Origin: an uncultured bacterium
GTDB taxonomy: Bacteria > Patescibacteriota > Minisyncoccia > Phycocordibacterales > UBA9973
NCBI GenBank assembly: GCA_903869825.1
Contig: CAIQAL010000016.1
Coordinates: forward strand, 1-34,268
Reading direction: 5' to 3'
Length of the DNA stretch: 34,268 nucleotides
Shown here piece by piece: positions 16,784-27,033 of the stretch. The stretch's first letter is position 1. Every line of letters starts with the position of its first letter. A program made the position numbers and the translations under genes. Below the pieces are notes generated by a model, which was given only the letters and a program-made list of their open reading frames with translations, was not told the origin of the DNA and searched no databases.

Positions 16784-18449
16784 ATTCTACATAGAATACT
16801 GAACCATAGCCCGCCCCCTCCGATTCCACCCAAACTTTCCCCTTATGTGCTTCAACGATCAGTTTTACAGAGTATAGTCCGTAGCCGGTCGAGTTTACGT
16901 TTGTTTTGACTGATTCCTTCCCTCTCCCCCCTTCGGTAAATAGATTTTTTTTGTCTTCTTCTGTTATGCCCACTCCTGTATCTTTTATGCTGAATAATAT
17001 TTTGTTTCCCCCGCCTGCGCTGGCGGGTATTTTTTCTAACCAAATCATTATTTTTCCTTCTTTGGTGTAGTCTAAAGCATTTTCGATTAAGTTATTTACC
17101 ACTTCTTTCAGCCAAAAAGCATCCCCGACCACTTTATACTCCCCTTCCTCTATTTTTGTTTCAAGCTCCAATCCTTTTTTTGAGATAGCGTCTTTTTTCT
17201 CTCCGGCAGTATCAAGAACTATTTTTTTCAAATCAACCTCTTTCATCTCATAGTTAATTGTTCCTTTTTGCAAATTTGCCGCATTCAAAATGAGGTCCAC
17301 CGTCCGGATACCCATAACATCCGAATCAAGTCCTGTCTGGGAAACCTTTTTCACTTCAGGCGAAATCTCCCCAAACATTCCGTCGAGCAAGGCCGCAAAA
17401 ATGTATTTCGTGCGAGTAAACGAACCCTTCACTTTGTGATTGATGAGATGCATCAAACTCTCTCTTTGTCTGATAACATTTTGCAAATCGATGGTTAGTT
17501 TCAACAACTCTTCTTCTTGCCTAATTTCTTTTTTGACATTTCTAATCAATATGCCACTCAATACTGTAGCGAAAATGAGAGAGACTGTATTCAAAATAAT
17601 TGCCACTGTGTTATCTAAGAAAAAGTATTGAAAAAAGATAAGCGAGAATATTCCAATGACAAAGATTTCAGAAGGAATAAGTTTTGTCTCGAATGTTTTA
17701 TATTTGATTATAAGGTAAGCCAGAAAAATAATCAGAATTGGCATCCCAAAGAAAGCGTACAAGAAATAATTATAATTAAAAACTCCTCCAAAAATGAAAC
17801 CGGTAAAAATATATTCCATACTGAAAAATACACCCATAAACAAACATATTCCGACTGAGATGATAGAAATTTCTTTTCTGTTGCCCTTCCCTCTAATGAC
17901 GGACCAACTTGCAAAGATCACCCCCGAAACCAAATAAAATAAATCCATGTAAAATCCGTAGGTAGCTACGATGCTACTTTCGGAAACTTCACAGATATCC
18001 CAATTATAAGATATCAAATTTTTGCTATAGGAATACACTAAAGTACTTGCATAAGCCACAATCGGCACGAGCCAAATAATTTTATAAAGAAAACCAACAT
18101 CTCTCTTTTTAAGCAAAACAAACAGAAAATATAAGGATAAAACAAAAAGTGCAGGATCAGCCAGTTCTATGATTGACCGCGCAAAAATTATGGTTCCCCT
18201 TCCAAAAAATACAAACCACTCGGTCAAATCTCCCAAAGTAAACAAAAAGAAAGTTAAGGTTAAAAAGAAAAATATTTTCGTCTCCAGTTTTTTATTTTTT
18301 AATAGGAGAAAAGAACCAACTACCAAACTAACAATCGCTGTCGGCAAGTGAGAATACAGAAGAAGTGGAATAGAAACATAAATCTGATTGACAATCAGTT
18401 GACTGTAACAATATGCGTCTCTGATAAAAAAAGAAAATATATTTATCAT
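16770..18449 (-). CDS. Membrane sensor histidine kinase (no adjacent response regulator)
   Basis: Multiple N-terminal TM helices; H-box-like LMHLINHKVKGSFTRTKYI; HATPase N box NLIENALDYT, G boxes DTGVGITEEDKKNLF and STGYGLYSVKLIVEAHKGKVWVESE. Confidence 0.9.
   Translation of the reverse strand: MINIFSFFIRDAYCYSQLIVNQIYVSIPLLLYSHLPTAIVSLVVGSFLLLKNKKLETKIFFFLTLTFFLFTLGDLTEWFVFFGRGTIIFARSIIELADPALFVLSLYFLFVLLKKRDVGFLYKIIWLVPIVAYASTLVYSYSKNLISYNWDICEVSESSIVATYGFYMDLFYLVSGVIFASWSVIRGKGNRKEISIISVGICLFMGVFFSMEYIFTGFIFGGVFNYNYFLYAFFGMPILIIFLAYLIIKYKTFETKLIPSEIFVIGIFSLIFFQYFFLDNTVAIILNTVSLIFATVLSGILIRNVKKEIRQEEELLKLTIDLQNVIRQRESLMHLINHKVKGSFTRTKYIFAALLDGMFGEISPEVKKVSQTGLDSDVMGIRTVDLILNAANLQKGTINYEMKEVDLKKIVLDTAGEKKDAISKKGLELETKIEEGEYKVVGDAFWLKEVVNNLIENALDYTKEGKIMIWLEKIPASAGGGNKILFSIKDTGVGITEEDKKNLFTEGGRGKESVKTNVNSTGYGLYSVKLIVEAHKGKVWVESEGAGYGSVFYVEFDAI
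17010..17027. repeat. Short GC-rich palindrome inside the kinase gene
   Basis: CCCGCC-TGCGCT-GGCGGG, translated on minus as IPASAGGGN. Confidence 0.75.
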
Positions 18450-19213
18450 TTAAATTTTTTAATATGGTTATTTACAATTTCCTTAGCTCTCTCGGAGTAC
18501 GAACACCAATAAGGATCTTTCTCTTGCTCGCCTTCTTTCGATATCCTGACAATAATGGGTCTTACCCCAAATTCATTTTCCACTTCATGGAAAGCTGGTA
18601 AAATAATTTCTTTTACAAAATCCTCTTCCGACTTAAGTAAGTCTAAGTCATCAAACAAGACAACGTGACACAAAGTTAAAGACAAAATATGAAAGTAATA
18701 ATTTTTTGGAGCACCACCATTTCTTTTTACCCAATCGGAAATGTCAACAATATTACTTTCCATTCCTGGAAACATCTCTTTCATAAAAGAATGGTGAAAA
18801 TCAACCAAATTTTCTCCCCAAAGAGTTTTTAATTCGCACATTTTTTTCTTTTCTGCATCTTTAAAATCGATAATTTTTTCTTTTTCAACAAGGGTCTCAG
18901 ATTTTTTATTGCAACCTTTTTTAAATGAAAGTTTAGCTAGTCCAAGTTTCGTGAAATTCCTAGCAGCAAATTTGTCATGAATATATTCCAGACAAAGGGG
19001 GTTTAAATCAGCTTTTTGACATAATTCTAAAAATCTTTCAAACTCACCGTCTGGAGTACCAATATGCCGCCAAATCATTCCATGAGGTCCTTTTCTGAGA
19101 ATTTCAGGAATATCTCCCTCCAATTTTTCTTCTACCGCTTTACGTAATTTTTCATCTGCCCATCTATCTCGGATAAGTCTCCCTGCTTTTTCAATTTGAG
19201 TATATATATCCAT
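18446..19213 (-). CDS. Hypothetical protein, 255 aa, translationally coupled to the histidine kinase
   Basis: Complete ORF overlapping the kinase start by 4 nt; no family recognised. Confidence 0.7.
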   Translation of the reverse strand: MDIYTQIEKAGRLIRDRWADEKLRKAVEEKLEGDIPEILRKGPHGMIWRHIGTPDGEFERFLELCQKADLNPLCLEYIHDKFAARNFTKLGLAKLSFKKGCNKKSETLVEKEKIIDFKDAEKKKMCELKTLWGENLVDFHHSFMKEMFPGMESNIVDISDWVKRNGGAPKNYYFHILSLTLCHVVLFDDLDLLKSEEDFVKEIILPAFHEVENEFGVRPIIVRISKEGEQEKDPYWCSYSERAKEIVNNHIKKFK

Positions 19214-19223
19214 AATTAGAAAT

Positions 19224-19565
19224 CTATTTAAAACACTTTTCTCCGGACACTACTGTCGAATCATCACAAGTTATAATTTTACAAAGTGTACTATCTTTAA
19301 TACAAGAGAGGCTGTCATAGTCGGTCCCAGCAAATTTTGAAGGAACTTCAATTTTTAGATAAGTAGTTTTCGGATCACAAGTAGAATCATTCGATTTACA
19401 GTCCGAAACAAAACACGAATCAACTGCAGGGTCGCAGGAAATTTGTTTTGATACGATATAATCATTTTTAATAAAAAAAGTGTAGTAACTAAAAAAAATA
19501 ACAAATACAAAAATCAAACAAATGGTCAAAAAGAAATACCTTGACTGTTTATCATTCTTATTCAT
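19224..19565 (-). CDS. Membrane-anchored Cys-rich extracytoplasmic protein
   Basis: 113 aa; N-terminal TM (FFLTICLIFVFVIFFSYYTFF) followed by eight Cys in a short ectodomain. Confidence 0.6.
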   Translation of the reverse strand: MNKNDKQSRYFFLTICLIFVFVIFFSYYTFFIKNDYIVSKQISCDPAVDSCFVSDCKSNDSTCDPKTTYLKIEVPSKFAGTDYDSLSCIKDSTLCKIITCDDSTVVSGEKCFK

Positions 19566-19609
19566 AATCTTGTATCTATATTATACTACAATCCTATGCC
19601 TCCTCCAAA

Positions 19610-20527
19610 TCACCTGAGTACAAAATAACTTCCAATAAAAACAATAACAATAGCAAGTATTTTTGGAATCAAGTTTCTCCAGCCCATTTTTTCCTGAAGA
19701 ATTCTGGGAAACATCTTGGTAATTATTATCCCAAAAACTAAAACAAATATGGGCTGATACCCTTCTACCACCCGCACTAGAGCAATCGGGGCTAATAAAA
19801 ACGCGTAATTTAAAGAAACGTTACCGCCCAAGGTGAAAAACTCACTCAAGAGGACTGCCAAGGTAATTTTATATTTGTGTATTTTTATTGAAGAAAAAAA
19901 TGACTTTCTGTCTTTTCTTCGAAAAATAAAAATGGAGCAACCAACCAACGCAAATCCGAGGGTTTCCCAAAAATTAGAAAGCCAGAAATTGTTTCCAAGA
20001 GCCACCAATTTAAACAAGACTCCACTTATGGCCATGAGGAAAGCCATGATAATCATCGACAAAATCACAAAGTGTCTAAATTTAATTTTTTTTCCTTCTT
20101 CGATTTCAACACTCAAAAGAGCCGCTCCCAAAATAATCACAATGGAACCTATAATCTGTTGAGCGGAAAGAGTTTCCTTTAAAATAAGTCGGCTTAGAAT
20201 AAAGCTCACAACCGGAATTAGTTGAAAAAAAGGGACAACAACCGAAGCATCTTCCCGATATAGCGCAAAAAGATAAAAATATATAGCTACCGCTTCGCAA
20301 ACCCCAGCCGCAACCAAGAGAAAAATATTATTAGAGGAAATCTGTAAAACTTCTATTCCTCCCAAAAAAAGAAAAATCGGCAACATGATTATAGAAGTAA
20401 CTGCCGAATAGATGATGAAAACAAATAAATTAAAATTGCGAAAGTATTTCGAAAGTAATATCTTGTCCACAAAATTCGCAATGCTGTGCACTACCGGAGC
20501 TATAAGCGCAATAAAAAACCATTGCAT
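19610..20527 (-). CDS. EamA/DMT-family transporter
   Basis: 305 aa, about ten TM helices, duplicated EamA pattern (FFQLIPVVSFILSRLILKETLSAQQIIGSIVIILGAALL). Confidence 0.85.
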   Translation of the reverse strand: MQWFFIALIAPVVHSIANFVDKILLSKYFRNFNLFVFIIYSAVTSIIMLPIFLFLGGIEVLQISSNNIFLLVAAGVCEAVAIYFYLFALYREDASVVVPFFQLIPVVSFILSRLILKETLSAQQIIGSIVIILGAALLSVEIEEGKKIKFRHFVILSMIIMAFLMAISGVLFKLVALGNNFWLSNFWETLGFALVGCSIFIFRRKDRKSFFSSIKIHKYKITLAVLLSEFFTLGGNVSLNYAFLLAPIALVRVVEGYQPIFVLVFGIIITKMFPRILQEKMGWRNLIPKILAIVIVFIGSYFVLR

Positions 20528-20534
20528 AATACTG

Positions 20535-20540
20535 ATTATA
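20535..20540 (-). promoter_or_regulatory. Extended -10 promoter of the EamA gene, leaderless
   Basis: Minus strand TGA-TATAAT then 7 nt to ATG at 20527. Confidence 0.55.
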
Positions 20541-20554
20541 TCACAAAAGTAACT

Positions 20555-21430
20555 CTAAATTCCAAAGAGTTTCTTTGCGTTCGCAACGACAGCGCTTGCC
20601 ACTTCGCTCTCCGGTAAATTTTTTATTTCGGCAATTTTTTTTACGATCTCCCGTACAAAACTCGGCTCGTTTCTTTTCCCCCGGTACGGCATCGGTGCCA
20701 CATACGGAGAATCGGTATCGGTGAGAATCATCTCAAGTGGAGTTTCTTGTATGACTTTTACATAATCGGCAATTTTGAGATTAGGCTTAAAAGTAATTGG
20801 TCCGGCAAACGAAACATAAATCCCCATCTCAACAAATCTCTTCATATCTTCCACCCCCCCGGCAAAAAAATGAGATACTCCTTTTACTCCGGCATTTTCT
20901 GGATGAGTTTTAAGAAAATCTTTTATTAATTCACACGTATCAGAATACGGGTTACGACTTTGGTCTTCTGGGTTATTGCGGATATGGAGCATTAGAGGCT
21001 TCCCTGTCTCGCTTGAAAGTTCAATCTGTTCCATAAAAGCTTTTTTTTGTTTTTCAATTGACTCCGGATCCAAGTGAAAATAGTCGAGCCCACATTCCCC
21101 AATCGCTACCACTTTCGGATCTTTCAGTAATTCCCGATAAACTTCCTTATCAAAAATTTCTCCTCGAGAAGTAAATTCCTTCCCGCCTTCCCCAAGTTCT
21201 TGTTCATCATGGAATGATTTATCGGTGTGGATTGGATGGAGCCCGATGATGGCATATACCCCTTCAGGATATTTATGTGCAAGCTCTATCGCCTTTTTTG
21301 AAGTGTCTATCTGAGTTCCCACATTCATAAGCCAAGTGTCGTTGTCGAGCACCCGACGAATAACCGCGTCCCTGTCCTCATCAAAGACTTTAAAATTTAC
21401 GTGACAATGGATATCGATATATTTCGGCAT
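20555..21430 (-). CDS. TatD family metal-dependent hydrolase/DNase
   Basis: YIDIHCHVNFKVFDEDRD, IGLHP, AIGECGLDYF, LMLHIRN, LTDTDSPYVAPMPYRGKRNEPSFV. Confidence 0.95.
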   Translation of the reverse strand: MPKYIDIHCHVNFKVFDEDRDAVIRRVLDNDTWLMNVGTQIDTSKKAIELAHKYPEGVYAIIGLHPIHTDKSFHDEQELGEGGKEFTSRGEIFDKEVYRELLKDPKVVAIGECGLDYFHLDPESIEKQKKAFMEQIELSSETGKPLMLHIRNNPEDQSRNPYSDTCELIKDFLKTHPENAGVKGVSHFFAGGVEDMKRFVEMGIYVSFAGPITFKPNLKIADYVKVIQETPLEMILTDTDSPYVAPMPYRGKRNEPSFVREIVKKIAEIKNLPESEVASAVVANAKKLFGI

Positions 21431-21431
21431 A

Positions 21432-22877
21432 TTATTCTTTTCTCAAAAAAAGTGGGGATTCAGGTTTTTTGTTTTTAAGTATCAACTCTTGGAGTTTTTC
21501 AGCTGTTACGGGGAGAAATGGTTCGAGACTTTTTGCTATATCAAAAAGTCTGGCCACATATTCTTTTATTAATTCCTTCCCTAGTTTTTCATCTGTTTTT
21601 ATAATTTTGAATGCTTGGGTTTCTTGAATATACTTATCGAGGACATCGATTAAATTCCAAATGGCACTTACAGCATTTTGAATTTTAAAATTATCCATAA
21701 ACTCAGGTATTTGTGGAACAGGGATAAATTCTTTTTTCGAATCAAAACAATCTAAATATTTTTCCGACAGTGTCAAAATTCTAGAAGATAAATTACCCAA
21801 GCCGTTTGCAAGGCCTGCGTTATAGGCATCTTTAAATCTTTCAACGGTGAACGGGCTATCTTCAAAGCTCGATACTTCTCGAAGCAAAAAGTATCGAAGT
21901 GTGTCGGTGCCATATTCATTTACTATTTCACGTGGATCTACGACGTTGCCAAGAGACTTAGACATTTTTTCTCCACCTGAAGCAGTAATAAAGCCATCTA
22001 CCACGATTTGATACGAATTTGATACACCAGCCGCCATAAGCATCGCTTGCCAAATTACCCCTTGAAAACGGGTATTATCCTTTCCACAGTATTGAGTGGG
22101 GGTGCCGTGCATCCAATATTTTTCAAAATTTTCTAATTGATTAGGCCAACCAAGGGTCGAAAGATAATTTACTAAAGCATCAAACCAAACATACATAACA
22201 TGATTGGAATCACCTGGCACTTCTATCCCCCATGGCATTTTTGATTTCAAACGGGAAATGGAAAAATCTTGTAAACCATTATTGACAAAAGCTTTCATTT
22301 CATTAAAACGAAAATCCGGCACAATAAACTTCGGATTTCTTTCGTAAAATTCCAACAACTTTTCTCCAAACGCCGAAAGTTTAAAAAAATAATTTTCTTC
22401 TTTGATTAATTCGACTGTTTTCCCGGGATGCAACACACATTCTCCTTTCTCATTCAATTCTGAATCAGTTTTTTCGCTCTCACAAGAAACACAATACTTT
22501 GCTTCGTAATTTTTTTTATAAATATAACCATTTTTCTCCACTCGGCTCCAAAATTCCTGAGCAGAAGCTTCGTGATGCGGGTCAGTCGTCCGAACAAAAT
22601 GAATTTCATCGCTCACTCCAAACATATGCAACTGTTCTTTGAATGTTTCAAAACCATCGTCAATAAATTTTTGGACCGGAACTCCTTTTTCTTTCGCCTT
22701 CTCGTAAATTTTCATTCCATGTTCATCTGTTCCAGTATTAAAATACACATCATACCCTGTCAATTTTTTATAGCGAGCAACCGTATCTGCTCGCACTAAT
22801 TCAAGCGCATGCCCCATATGAAGCGGTGCGTTAACGTAAGGAAGAGTAGTGGTAATGTAAAAACTTTTTTTATCCAT
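21432..22877 (-). CDS. metG: Methionyl-tRNA synthetase
   Basis: FYITTTLPYVNAPLHMGHALELVRADTVARYKKLTGYDVYFNTGTDEHGMKI, KMSKSLGN. Confidence 0.97.
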   Translation of the reverse strand: MDKKSFYITTTLPYVNAPLHMGHALELVRADTVARYKKLTGYDVYFNTGTDEHGMKIYEKAKEKGVPVQKFIDDGFETFKEQLHMFGVSDEIHFVRTTDPHHEASAQEFWSRVEKNGYIYKKNYEAKYCVSCESEKTDSELNEKGECVLHPGKTVELIKEENYFFKLSAFGEKLLEFYERNPKFIVPDFRFNEMKAFVNNGLQDFSISRLKSKMPWGIEVPGDSNHVMYVWFDALVNYLSTLGWPNQLENFEKYWMHGTPTQYCGKDNTRFQGVIWQAMLMAAGVSNSYQIVVDGFITASGGEKMSKSLGNVVDPREIVNEYGTDTLRYFLLREVSSFEDSPFTVERFKDAYNAGLANGLGNLSSRILTLSEKYLDCFDSKKEFIPVPQIPEFMDNFKIQNAVSAIWNLIDVLDKYIQETQAFKIIKTDEKLGKELIKEYVARLFDIAKSLEPFLPVTAEKLQELILKNKKPESPLFLRKE

Positions 22878-23943
22878 TTTTTATTCTTAGAGTAGCTTTG
22901 TGCTTTTCAAGATCATTCATTATCTCCATAAAGAACATAGCTCCGGGAATAGACAGAATCAATCCCCAGAAACCACCAAGTTCCACTCCCACCAAAACTG
23001 CCAAAATAATAATAAGAGGAGAAAGCCCAGTAACTTTTTTTATCACCAATGGTGAAAACAAATAAATTTCAAATATGTGAATAATTAAATATGAACCTAG
23101 TACCCAAAGAGCACTAGACATGCCACCGGACAAATATGAAAACGATACCGCAGGGACAAGCGCAATCAAAATCCCGTAAGGAATAAGCTCCATCATACCA
23201 GCGATTATTGCCAAGAGAAGGGAGTATTGAATGCCCAGAATGGACAGAACTAAATAAGTTAAAATCGCAATGAGCACTCCTAAGAGCATTTGTCCCTTCA
23301 TCCAAAGGCCAATTTTTACTCTTGTTCTACTCCACAAATCTACCACGTACTCTTCATGTCTAATGGGTAAGATAATCCGTAAAAAATTCTCAATACCCCG
23401 CTCTTGGACCGAAAGATAAAAAGAAATTATTACAATCAAAACAACGTTGAAAATACTTCCGAAAGCGACAGAGAGCGTTGTAAAAAATCCATCCGAGAGA
23501 CTTGTAATAAACGCGCGAGAAGTTTCGAGCAAACTTCCAATAGACATCCCGTGCGATAAATTATTGACAACATCTTTTGCCCCGGAAAATGCCGCGTTGT
23601 TGAAATAATTCAGAAAATCTATCCCCGGAGCATAGTGTGAAATAAACGTTGCAAAGTTATAAATTTCAGTAATCAAAAGTGGCGCAAAAAGATAGAAGAT
23701 GAAAGCCAGAGAAGAGATAGAAAGAACATACATAATAACTACGGCAAAAACTCTGCCAATTTTTATTTTCTTGAAACTAGGGACAGCAGACTCGATAAAG
23801 GAAGCGATTACGATAGAGGTCAAAATAACCAAAATCAAATCTTTCAATATCCACATCAGATAAACCAGAAACAAAATCAAAACTACCCGGACTATCGTAC
23901 TGGTTGAGATGGAAATAGAGTTTTTATTATTTTCTCCGAACAT
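22870..23943 (-). CDS. AI-2E family transporter-like membrane protein
   Basis: Multiple TM helices; PF01594-like LLGVLIAILTYLVLSILGIQYSLLLAIIAGMMELIPYGI...; start reassigned to MFGENN at 23943. Confidence 0.88.
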   Translation of the reverse strand: MFGENNKNSISISTSTIVRVVLILFLVYLMWILKDLILVILTSIVIASFIESAVPSFKKIKIGRVFAVVIMYVLSISSLAFIFYLFAPLLITEIYNFATFISHYAPGIDFLNYFNNAAFSGAKDVVNNLSHGMSIGSLLETSRAFITSLSDGFFTTLSVAFGSIFNVVLIVIISFYLSVQERGIENFLRIILPIRHEEYVVDLWSRTRVKIGLWMKGQMLLGVLIAILTYLVLSILGIQYSLLLAIIAGMMELIPYGILIALVPAVSFSYLSGGMSSALWVLGSYLIIHIFEIYLFSPLVIKKVTGLSPLIIILAVLVGVELGGFWGLILSIPGAMFFMEIMNDLEKHKATLRIKNG

Positions 23944-23982
23944 AGCTATATGATAACACTCGAAGATAAATTTTGCCAACCT

Positions 23983-25251
23983 TTAGAATTTTAAGATTTT
24001 TTGAAAATCAGCCTTCTTTTCAAACGGACCAATCAGGGCGAGATTTAATTTTTCGTTTTTGAAGATTTCGTTCACCAATTTTTTTATATCTTTGGCAGTC
24101 ACTTTGCGGATAGCTTTTGCTTTTTCTTCCACGTTCTTTATTTCACGCTTCAAAAGTTCTTGTCCGCCGTAAAAATTTGCAATATCGTCACTTGATTCAA
24201 GTGATAGTTTCATATTGCCTATCAAACATTCTTTCACTTTATTTAACTCTTCTTCACTCACAAGCTCTGTCATTAATTTTCTGCATTCGTTCAGTACCGC
24301 TTCAATAACTTCCTCGATTCTTTTATTATCCACCCCGGCAGAAATTTGGAAAAAACCATGGTCAGTGTAAGCATCATCATAAGCGCGGACATAGTAAGCC
24401 ACCCCCATTTCTTCCCGTAATTTTTGGAAAAGTCTCGAGCTCATCCCGCCTCCCAGGACTCCTCCTAGAACTGAAAGCACATCATTTTTTTTACTAAACA
24501 AATCGTATGTACGCACTCCTAACACAAAATGCGTCTGGTCTGTTTTTTTAAATTTAATTAGTATTTCAGGTTTATTTTGTTTCTCAATGACTTTTAATTT
24601 TTTGTCTTTCTTTGCCTGCTCCAATTTTCCAAAAACTTTCTGAACCTCCTTTAATACTTCTTTTTCGGTCACTCGTCCGGCTACGACGATAGTCGTTGCC
24701 TCCGGCACATAGTGAGTTTTTTTGTAAGCAACAAAATCGTCCCGCTTCATTTCTAAAATATTTTTCTTTTCTCCCGCAATATTCCATCCGGCTGGTTGGT
24801 CACCGTACAAGAGCCCCATAAATAAATCTTGCACGTGGCGCGGTGGCATGTCTTCGTACATATTTATCTCTTCGATAATCACTCCTTTTTCTTTTTGCAT
24901 TTCCGTATTCGGGAAAGTAGAATTCAAATAAATATCGGAAACAATATCAAATATTTTTTTGAAATGTTTCGCATCGGACTTGGCATAGTAACCGGTATAT
25001 TCTTGTGCAGTAAAAGCATTATATTGACTCCCGATAGCATCGAGCTCACGGGAAATATCAATCGCTTTCGGTCTTTTCTCTGTTCCCTTAAAGCACATAT
25101 GCTCCAAGAAATGTGAAATACCATTTACTTTTTTGGTTTCATACTTTGAGCCAGCTTCTACTAACACCAAAACCGTCGCAGTCGGATTGTCCTTCATCGG
25201 CACAGTCACCACTCGCAAACCATTCTTTAAAACTTTTTTTATGTATTTCAT
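23983..25251 (-). CDS. M16 family (insulinase-like) zinc peptidase
   Basis: HFLEHMCFKGT (HxxEH) with downstream E, GGGMSSRLFQKLREEMGVAYYVRAY. Confidence 0.95.
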   Translation of the reverse strand: MKYIKKVLKNGLRVVTVPMKDNPTATVLVLVEAGSKYETKKVNGISHFLEHMCFKGTEKRPKAIDISRELDAIGSQYNAFTAQEYTGYYAKSDAKHFKKIFDIVSDIYLNSTFPNTEMQKEKGVIIEEINMYEDMPPRHVQDLFMGLLYGDQPAGWNIAGEKKNILEMKRDDFVAYKKTHYVPEATTIVVAGRVTEKEVLKEVQKVFGKLEQAKKDKKLKVIEKQNKPEILIKFKKTDQTHFVLGVRTYDLFSKKNDVLSVLGGVLGGGMSSRLFQKLREEMGVAYYVRAYDDAYTDHGFFQISAGVDNKRIEEVIEAVLNECRKLMTELVSEEELNKVKECLIGNMKLSLESSDDIANFYGGQELLKREIKNVEEKAKAIRKVTAKDIKKLVNEIFKNEKLNLALIGPFEKKADFQKILKF

Positions 25252-25255
25252 AATT

Positions 25256-25687
25256 TTATTTTAACTTATCCTTAAACTTTTCTAATATCGTTGGCACGGC
25301 TGAGTGAAGAGGACTCGGGAGATTATCTAATCTAAACCATCCTATTTCATCAAATTTGTGCGGTTCGCCATTCACTACTTTATTACGATCAACCAACACT
25401 AAAAATTCCAATGCCAACCAATGAGTATCCACACCATTAAAATTGCGGAAAACATCATGATAACCCAAAAATGAATACTGGATTGGTGCAACTCCAAATT
25501 CTTCTTTGATTTCTTTTTGGAGACACTCTTCAACACTTTCGTCCAACTCTAACCCTCCTCCTCCAAAATCCCAATTTCCGTGCTCATCTCGGCAATTCTT
25601 GCCTCTCTTGTTCATCAAATAATTCCCTTTGCCGTCGTGGCAAACGTAAGAGACAGTAACTGCAACAAAATCAACTCCTTTTTGCAT
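25256..25687 (-). CDS. NUDIX hydrolase
   Basis: Nudix box GGGGLELDESVEECLQKEIKEEFGV. Confidence 0.93.
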   Translation of the reverse strand: MQKGVDFVAVTVSYVCHDGKGNYLMNKRGKNCRDEHGNWDFGGGGLELDESVEECLQKEIKEEFGVAPIQYSFLGYHDVFRNFNGVDTHWLALEFLVLVDRNKVVNGEPHKFDEIGWFRLDNLPSPLHSAVPTILEKFKDKLK

Positions 25688-25688
25688 C

Positions 25689-27029
25689 TTAGATTTTATT
25701 TTTTATAAAGTTAATTAGTTCCGAAACCTCCACTCTTTCTTGCTGCCCAGTATCCCGATCGCGGATGGTCACGGTATTGTCAGAGAGAGTATCAAAGTCT
25801 ATTACAATACAGTATGGGGTACCGATTTCATCCTGTCTGCGATAGCGCTTCCCAATATTGCCATTGTCATCCCAGATTACTCGGCCGAATTCTGCTTTGA
25901 GTGGCGCGAAGACTTTTGTATTCGCATATTCCACAAGTTCTGGTTTGTTTTTAAGAAGTGGGGAAACCGCGCAAATGACTGGCGCAATGGAAGGTTTAAA
26001 TTTCAAATAAGAACGAATTTCTCCTTCTTTTTCATCTTCTGAATAAGCTGAAAGCAAAAGGGATAATATCGCTCTATCAACTCCAAAGGTCGGTTCAATC
26101 ACATGCGGGACAATCTTTCCTCCTATCTCCTCATCAATGTATTCAAGCTTATGGCTTTTTAAATCAAAATCAGTTCGGTAAGCCAAACCAAAAAGTTCTT
26201 TTTGCCCAAAAGGATATTCAAATTCAAAATCAACGGTCCGACTCGAATAGTGTGCTCGCTCTCCGTCCGGAATTTCTATTTCGTGAATTTTTGCCATATC
26301 AATACCGACTTCTTCCATCCAATCGAGCATCTCGCCACGCCAGTATTCAAAATATTTCTCCCAATCCTCAGCACGAATAAAATATTCTATTTCCATTTGT
26401 TCAAACTCCCGCACCCGAAAAATAAAATCTCTTGGAGTTATTTCATTTCGGAATGCTTTTCCGATTTGAGCCATGCCAAAAGGAAGCTTCGGGTGAAAAG
26501 CGTCCACTGTGTTTTTAAAATTAACAAACATTCCTTGGGCTGTCTCCGGACGTAAATATGAAATAGCCGAAGAATCCTCCGATGCTCCGATTTTCGTCTG
26601 GAACATCATATTGAACTGACTAGGTAATCCAAGTACTTCCCCGTCGTTCGGACATAATTCCATATTCCCATGTTTTTTAAAATTTTCTAACTGATCTGCT
26701 CTAAATTTAGATTTACATTTGGGACATTCCACCATCGGGTCTGCAAAATTCTCTACGTGCCCGGCATTTTGCCAAACTTCTTGCCGCATTAAAATTGCCG
26801 CATCAATGCCATACATATCCCGACGAGAATCCACAAATTTTTTCCACCAAGCTTGCTTAACATTATTTTTAAGGGCTACTCCAAAATGCCCCCAATCATA
26901 TGTTCCCGCCAACCCACCATAGATTTCGGAGCCAGGAAAAATAAAACCGCGCCTTTTACAAAGCGAAACAATTTTCTCCATTAGCTCATCAGTTTTCTTT
27001 GCATTTTCTTTTTTATTATTTTCCACCAT
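25689..27029 (-). CDS. glyS: Glycyl-tRNA synthetase (single-chain dimeric type)
   Basis: RRGFIFPGSEIYGGLAGTYDWGHFGVALKNN, LRPETAQGMFVNFKN, RNEITPRDFIFRVREFEQMEIEYF. Confidence 0.96.
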   Translation of the reverse strand: MVENNKKENAKKTDELMEKIVSLCKRRGFIFPGSEIYGGLAGTYDWGHFGVALKNNVKQAWWKKFVDSRRDMYGIDAAILMRQEVWQNAGHVENFADPMVECPKCKSKFRADQLENFKKHGNMELCPNDGEVLGLPSQFNMMFQTKIGASEDSSAISYLRPETAQGMFVNFKNTVDAFHPKLPFGMAQIGKAFRNEITPRDFIFRVREFEQMEIEYFIRAEDWEKYFEYWRGEMLDWMEEVGIDMAKIHEIEIPDGERAHYSSRTVDFEFEYPFGQKELFGLAYRTDFDLKSHKLEYIDEEIGGKIVPHVIEPTFGVDRAILSLLLSAYSEDEKEGEIRSYLKFKPSIAPVICAVSPLLKNKPELVEYANTKVFAPLKAEFGRVIWDDNGNIGKRYRRQDEIGTPYCIVIDFDTLSDNTVTIRDRDTGQQERVEVSELINFIKNKI

Positions 27030-27033
27030 ATTT

